Assembly (NCBI GenBank): GCA_012184525.1
Contig: WOFQ01000016.1
Span: 186,001 to 250,000 of the forward strand
Length of the DNA: 64,000 nucleotides
Origin: Xenoacremonium recifei
Taxonomy: Eukaryota; Ascomycota; Sordariomycetes; Hypocreales; Nectriaceae
Direction: 5' to 3'
Shown: positions 59,340 through 64,000 of the stretch, one piece after another
Numbering within the stretch: the first letter of the stretch is position 1
Layout of the letters: each line of letters starts with the position of its first letter
Position numbers and translations under genes: made by a program
Notes under the pieces: generated by a model
What the model saw: only the letters and a program-made list of their open reading frames with translations
The model's database searches: none
Told to the model about the DNA's origin: nothing

Positions 59340-60530
59340 ATGGCGACAACATTCCCTCGATTCAAGGAGCTCCCCGCGGAACTTCGCATCCCGATCTGGA
59401 ATTATGCAATCCGATATCACCTCCCGGGCGTCCATTTCCTCAGCAACAACCCCCAAAGAGACCAACATCGGTTCTCCGCTCCCGACAAACGGGTCTTGAG
59501 GGAGCTCAAACCCTACGACATGGATACCTCCGAGACTGACGATGACCCTTCCACGTGCTCGGCTGACTGGGGTCTCTGGGGCGCCTGTGTAGAGTCCAGG
59601 GAGATCATCCTGAAGGCCTTCAAGGACTTTTTCAAAGTTAAATATTTCCCCTTCGGCTACTGGGGTGCGAGAGACTCCCCGAGCAATTTCGTTCCTGCAT
59701 ATGGATTTATTAACATCGCGTATGTCGATCCAAAAGAAAACAAGGTCTCTGGCCGTACTGTCGCGGTAGAACAGAGTCGCGATCTGTTCTGTTTTCAATT
59801 GGAAGATCTTATAAGTGCATCTGATCAGCAACTTCAGTCGTTCTTTTTTGAAGACTTCGATGAAATCCATAATATCGCCATCGACCTCGATCCGAAATGG
59901 ATCCCAGCTCTCAATCTTATCCGGGTTGCCAAGCCATCGACACTCATGCAACCCGAAGCTCGAGATCTGTACGATCCCATATACGACCTCGCATTACGCC
60001 TCGCCTTGCGTGTTGATTGCGAGAGACTCTGGTTCATTGATCGCCGTATCAAGCGTAAACAAGGGACGACTCCTAGCATCACATCCGATCTTGATATGGG
60101 ACTCCCCACGGTATTCCATCTAGGTAACGGTCGCAAACTGGTCGAGCTACGACGTCCACACACCTTTGGTGACCACTGCCTAGAGGAGTGGGAAATGGTC
60201 GACCGCTTTAACGACCCCGACGAGAGTGACGTTTACCTTGGATTGGATTTCGCCGAAAATCTCAATCGCTACCTACCTTATTTTTGGGGTTACAACTATA
60301 TGGCTATCGAGGCTGGCTCGGTGGAGTACAACGGTGAACCAGATATCGGAATCCTGGCATATGATGACAGCCCGGTGACTTGTGATGAGTCGCTTACGGA
60401 GAAGTTGAGAGGTGAGACGTTCAGGCAATCATCCAGGTATGCCCGACAAAGTGCAGAACGGGCCGCACAGCGGGAAGCTCGTGAGGCTGGAGGTCTCGAA
60501 CAGGTGCCAATAGGACCAACCTCATGGTAG
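59340..60530 (+). CDS. 2EXR-domain protein, copy 1
   Basis: An intronless 396-residue protein of the fungus-specific 2EXR family. The domain start is textbook: FPRFKELPAELRIPIWNYAI followed by the proline-rich PGVHFL at about residue 30. The remaining sequence is a globular, family-typical body with NIAIDLDPKWIPALNLIR and SITSDLDMGLPTVFHL. Function is unknown for the whole family; many fungi carry large, variable 2EXR sets. It is about half identical by eye to copy 2 at 61140 and shares its promoter and immediate 3' flank. The C-terminal motif LAYDDSPVTCDESLTEKLRG recurs in a relic behind the gene. Confidence 0.9.
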   Translation: MATTFPRFKELPAELRIPIWNYAIRYHLPGVHFLSNNPQRDQHRFSAPDKRVLRELKPYDMDTSETDDDPSTCSADWGLWGACVESREIILKAFKDFFKVKYFPFGYWGARDSPSNFVPAYGFINIAYVDPKENKVSGRTVAVEQSRDLFCFQLEDLISASDQQLQSFFFEDFDEIHNIAIDLDPKWIPALNLIRVAKPSTLMQPEARDLYDPIYDLALRLALRVDCERLWFIDRRIKRKQGTTPSITSDLDMGLPTVFHLGNGRKLVELRRPHTFGDHCLEEWEMVDRFNDPDESDVYLGLDFAENLNRYLPYFWGYNYMAIEAGSVEYNGEPDIGILAYDDSPVTCDESLTEKLRGETFRQSSRYARQSAERAAQREAREAGGLEQVPIGPTSW

Positions 60531-61139
60531 AGACACGTATATTCACATCTTCAACGAGTCCATCTCTCTTGGCTTACGACGGTAGCCGAATGACATGCGA
60601 TGAGGGTGTCATGGGGAAGCTGAGGAACAGATGGTAGAAGAGGGAAACGAGGCGAGTCTGAGCAGTAGCGGAAGAATCAGACAAGGAAAGGGAATTGGAG
60701 GATGACCTTTTGGAATCAATATCTGAAAGTTCAGCAATGGACTCAGGTTAAGTTACTTATTACCAAATAATCCAGAATAAGCTCATTAATATTGAGAAAA
60801 GAGCTATTTAATAAGCAAAGAGGTACTGATTAAGTCAGACCGGAAAAGTAACTTTCTGCAATATCCTTTCGGCATACCTGAGGACGAGAACCATGTACTG
60901 TAGATAGGGAGAATTTGACTTAAACACCCTGATGATCCTACGTAGATTTAAGACTAAAAATTAACTCGGCATCACCGAGAATTTAGCAATATACTTTCAG
61001 GGTGAATCACCCACACTTTAGGTCTCGAAGGCGAGAAGGTTATAAGAAGAGGTGAATCACCCATGCTTGAGAATTTTTCTTTCCCTAATTTTTTCTTCAC
61101 TCAAACTCGAACTTCCTCCCACAAGGCACTCGCATCACG
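60531..61139. other. Spacer with relic 3' end and duplicated promoter
   Basis: 609 bp between the two 2EXR genes. It contains the relic at 60540-60640 and then, from about 60,735, sequence homologous to the promoter of copy 1. It includes the shared 25-nt block at 60833-60857 and the repeated GGTTATAAGAAGAGGTGAAT leader just before the gene. Confidence 0.75.
60540..60640 (+). pseudogene. Relic 3' end of a third 2EXR copy
   Basis: Reading at about 60,572-60,637 gives SLLAYDGSRMTCDEGVMGKL and then RNRW and a stop. This matches the C-terminal motif of copy 1 (LAYDDSPVTCDESLTEKL) and copy 2 (LAYEDTLVTCDEFAMEKL). There is no start or upstream domain. It is a leftover of unequal recombination or of a deleted middle copy. 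Confidence 0.75.
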
Positions 61140-62384
61140 ATGGCGAGAACATTCCCTCGGTTCAAGGACCTTCCCGCGGAAATCCGGATTATGATCTGGA
61201 AATTAGTGATCCGAAAACACCTTCCAGGCGTACACTTCCTCAGCGTCCACTTCCGCAGCATCTTTGAAAGAGGCGTCTTAGGACCACATTTCGTAATGGA
61301 GAAACCCAGACTATACCCTCCCAGTCAACAAACCTTGCGCGAGATCCCCTACAATGAATCGGAAATCCCTGAGATCTTCAGCAATCCCTCGATATATCAT
61401 GTCGACTGGGGCCTCTGGGGCGCCTGTTTCGAATCAAGAGAAATCATTGAGAAGGCATTCCGGGGTATGTATCGGGTGCGGAGCCGCTTCGAGACGTATT
61501 GGTGGCACCGGGACCCTAGACCGGCATACAGTACCATGAAGATTGCCGAAGGCTCACTTGACAGGGAAGAGCTCTCTGGCCGCATAGTCACAGTCAGCTT
61601 CTCTAACGACCTCTTCTATTTTCCAGGACGGAATATTCAATTTCGTCTTCTCAAGGAGGGCTTTGAATATTTGTTTTCGGGGGCGTCGGGAGTGATCGAG
61701 AATATAGCCATCGACCTCGACCCCCAATGGATTCCCGGGCTTAGGAAAATCGTGGCTCGTGAGATGGACGACGAAGCCGAAGCCGTGCTACACCCTCTGC
61801 TCCGCCTCGTGTACGACCTGGCTTCAGCCACGTATCGGTACACTCCCGACGACCCTGAGCCCGAGTTTTACTTCGACAAGCTCTGGATCATCGATCGCCG
61901 CATCAGGCCGAAACCGGGCACCACGCCGAGCACCACGTCGGACCGGCATATGGGACTTCCATCTGTCTTCCATCAGGCCGACGGGCGCAGATTGGTCGAG
62001 GTACGTCGCCCGGAAGACATTGGAGATCACCGTCCTCAGGAATGGGAGATGGTGGATAACCGAGACGATGCGAACACTGGTGATCTGGACCTTGCATTGA
62101 ACTTTGTCGCTTTCGTCAATGAGATAACGGAAGTCAATGATATAACGGAACATGGGACGTATGAGTGGTTCGAATGGTTAATGGCAGTGAATCATACAAT
62201 CAGTCAAATCGGCATCTCGGTCGGAGTTTTGGCTTATGAAGACACTCTAGTCACCTGCGACGAGTTTGCAATGGAGAAGCTGAGAGGCATCGAGTTCAGA
62301 GAAATGTCCGAAGATTTCCACATCACGGCAACACAGGCGGCAGAGAGAGAAGGCTATGAAGCCGACGGGTCCACGGAATCGTGA
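61140..62384 (+). CDS. 2EXR-domain protein, copy 2
   Basis: An intronless 414-residue tandem paralogue of the gene at 59340. It starts FPRFKDLPAEIRIMIWKLVI, the 2EXR signature, followed by PGVHFLSVHF. Shared body motifs are VDWGLWGACFESREIIEKAF, NIAIDLDPQWIPG, KLWIIDRRI and TTPSTTSDRHMGLPSVFHQ. A short internal duplication (NEITEVNDITEHG) lies near residue 325, absent from copy 1. The sequence immediately after the stop (ACGTATATTCAC) matches that after copy 1, so the duplication unit includes the 3' flank. Function unknown. Confidence 0.9.
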   Translation: MARTFPRFKDLPAEIRIMIWKLVIRKHLPGVHFLSVHFRSIFERGVLGPHFVMEKPRLYPPSQQTLREIPYNESEIPEIFSNPSIYHVDWGLWGACFESREIIEKAFRGMYRVRSRFETYWWHRDPRPAYSTMKIAEGSLDREELSGRIVTVSFSNDLFYFPGRNIQFRLLKEGFEYLFSGASGVIENIAIDLDPQWIPGLRKIVAREMDDEAEAVLHPLLRLVYDLASATYRYTPDDPEPEFYFDKLWIIDRRIRPKPGTTPSTTSDRHMGLPSVFHQADGRRLVEVRRPEDIGDHRPQEWEMVDNRDDANTGDLDLALNFVAFVNEITEVNDITEHGTYEWFEWLMAVNHTISQIGISVGVLAYEDTLVTCDEFAMEKLRGIEFREMSEDFHITATQAAEREGYEADGSTES

Positions 62385-62419
62385 ATAGGCCACGTATATT
62401 CACTTCGTCGGCGGGCCGT

Positions 62420-63459
62420 CTACAGAGAATCCTCTATCTTCTGCATCGCATCCAACACAGGCTTCCAGTTCGCCCACTCAGCATCACCTCCGGGAATCCC
62501 GCCACACAGCGGCAACCGCGTGCCATCCAAATCACCAAACCCGCGCAACCGACTCACAGTCTCCTTGATCCCCAGCGTGCCATACCGCACAACGAGTTCC
62601 TCCATGGCACTCACGCGGAACTGCAACAAGCGACGCTCACGCACCTCCTCATGCGACGGCTGCTCCTTGGCTGCCAGTGCATACAGCCGCAGCAGCGCCT
62701 TGGGGAAGAAACCCGCAGACCCGTCGATGGCGCCCGCGATACCTACTGTCACTGCCGGGAGAAGCTGCTGGCCCAGGCCTGTGAAGGGGTGGAAGTGCGT
62801 GTAGTCGATGTCGGGGTTGCTGGCGATTTGCGCATGGTACGAGATGTCGCCGTGGGAGAGCTTACATCCGACGATGTTGGGGTGCTTTGAGAGCGTCGCG
62901 AACGTCGACGGGAGGACCTTGACATTGTTTGAGACGCCAGGATAGTGGTAACTGCGAGAGTTAGCTACTACACTCTGTTGTAAAACTTAATTGGGAGTTG
63001 GACGTACATCATGACTGGGATCGGGCTCTGATCTGCCACCGCTGTGAACCAACGTATAATGCCCTCCTGCGTCGTCGTCGCAGCATTGTATCCCGGCACA
63101 AGACACAACCCCCACTGCGCACCCGCCTTCTGCGCATCAACAAGCTGTTCAACCGTCTCTTCAACGCTATGCGTCGCCGTACCCGCGATGATCGGGTAAT
63201 CCTTGAAGCCCGCCTCGTCAAGCGCCTTGCGCACACCACTCAGCAGCGCATGTCGATCCCGCGGATGCAAATGCACGGCCTCGCCCGTAGTGCCCAGCAC
63301 GACTTGCCCGCGAATGCCCGCCTTGGCGAGATAAACCGCGTAGGCGCCCTGCGTGGTGATGTCGAGCGGAGGAGTAGTGGCGTTGTAAGTGGAGGAGGAC
63401 TTGGAGGCGAAGAAGGTGACGACGGGGACGTAGACGCCCGCGGGAGGAGGGGAGGCCAT
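62420..63459 (-). CDS. DapA/NanA-family class I aldolase
   Basis: Exons 63459-63008 and 62951-62420 (56-nt intron) give 327 residues, the normal size. It is a TIM-barrel pyruvate-type aldolase of the dihydrodipicolinate-synthase family. Seen are the pyruvate-binding GTTGEA at 56-61, the catalytic Tyr152 (PVMIYHYPGV, created by the splice) and the Schiff-base Lys181 (PNIVGCKLSHGD). Fungi make lysine by the aminoadipate route, so DHDPS itself is unlikely; 4-hydroxy-2-oxoglutarate, 2-keto-3-deoxy-galactonate/L-KDR-type or related keto-acid aldolase activity is expected. No targeting signal is visible. Confidence 0.92.
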
Positions 63460-64000
63460 GGTCTGTAGGAAAGGATTGGGAGAAGAGGGAATGTGTGAGA
63501 GAATATGAGAGAGTGTGGTGTTGCAGTGAGGGGTTGGCTCATGACGGGATTATAGCCATGTCGTGCAGCACAGCGCCGACCCGCGGGCTCGGGACCTCGG
63601 GGTATCTGCCAGCGACTTCTGGGGGCGATGCGGGTCGAGGGCATAACATCATCTGCGCCTCGGGAGAATTAGTCCATCTGGAGAATTCTAGCTGGCGATC
63701 GAGGGAGTTAGCCTGATTGAGCAAGGTTGAGTTTAGAGGGCCGTTGAGGTGGATAGTTCTATGGTACTGCTAGCAATGAGTGAGTAGAGTAAAGTATATA
63801 TATTTAGTTGTGCCTCTGTCTCGAGCCGAGGTTGACTCGCAATTCTCATCTGTCTTGCGTGATCGAACTTCCGGAAAGACTCGGAGGCCGTCTGCAGGAA
63901 GGCTTGTTGAAACCTCCCCCAAAAAGATCCCAGATTGTCAAACATTGAGACCTCGCTTGCTTTTCTATGTAAATGATGTCTTTCTTCCCTCATAACAGCT
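63460..64000. other. Upstream region of the aldolase, no gene recognised
   Basis: 541 bp to the window end, promoter side of the minus-strand aldolase. Contains AT-rich stretches (TATATATATTTAG near 63,796). An 86-codon minus-strand frame at 63733-63993 has no motif. Confidence 0.5.

Overview
This window is nuclear DNA of a filamentous ascomycete (Pezizomycotina, most likely Sordariomycetes). Short GT-AG introns of about 50-100 nt are everywhere. Several families are typical of this group: Zn2Cys6 regulators, a class III chitin synthase, a CFEM cell-surface protein, 2EXR-domain proteins, a cytochrome b5/acyl-CoA dehydrogenase fusion and ATG2. Two tRNA genes carry nuclear-type introns. The species cannot be read from the sequence. 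All exon models below were spliced by eye and each gives an open frame of the expected phase.

Layout. 1-3.4 kb: decayed gene remains. 3.4-14.6 kb: what looks like a small nucleobase/nucleoside-use cluster. It holds a Zn2Cys6 regulator, an isopenicillin-N-synthase-type dioxygenase transcribed divergently from it, an MTA/SAH-deaminase-type amidohydrolase, a NAT/NCS2 purine-permease homologue, a second dioxygenase and a secreted nucleoside hydrolase. 17-20.3 kb: class III chitin synthase. 20.6-27.1 kb: an RWDD2-type C-terminal-domain protein, a regulator with two Zn2Cys6 clusters and a 753-residue orphan with a possible transglutaminase-like Cys-His-Asp triad. 27.1-30.6 kb: no recognisable gene. 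30.6-38.3 kb: the zinc-knuckle protein GIS2, a cytochrome b5-acyl-CoA dehydrogenase and an FAD amine oxidase. 39.4-46.1 kb: ATG2. 46.5-57.3 kb: a GT8 glycosyltransferase, an unknown protein, RAE1, a CFEM protein and a THEM6-like thioesterase-fold protein. 58.3-64 kb: two tandem intron-containing tRNA-Ala(AGC) genes, a tandem pair of 2EXR genes with a relic third 3' end, and a DapA-type aldolase.

How the genes may work together. The first cluster reads as a pathway: an extracellular hydrolase frees a base from a nucleoside, the permease imports it, and the amidohydrolase and one or two oxygenases modify it, under the adjacent regulator and probably nitrogen control (clustered GATA sites). The permease lacks two residues that bind xanthine/urate in UapA, so the substrate may be an unusual or modified base. 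The rest of the window is mostly housekeeping genes (autophagy, mRNA export, wall synthesis, RNA binding) with no visible functional linkage.
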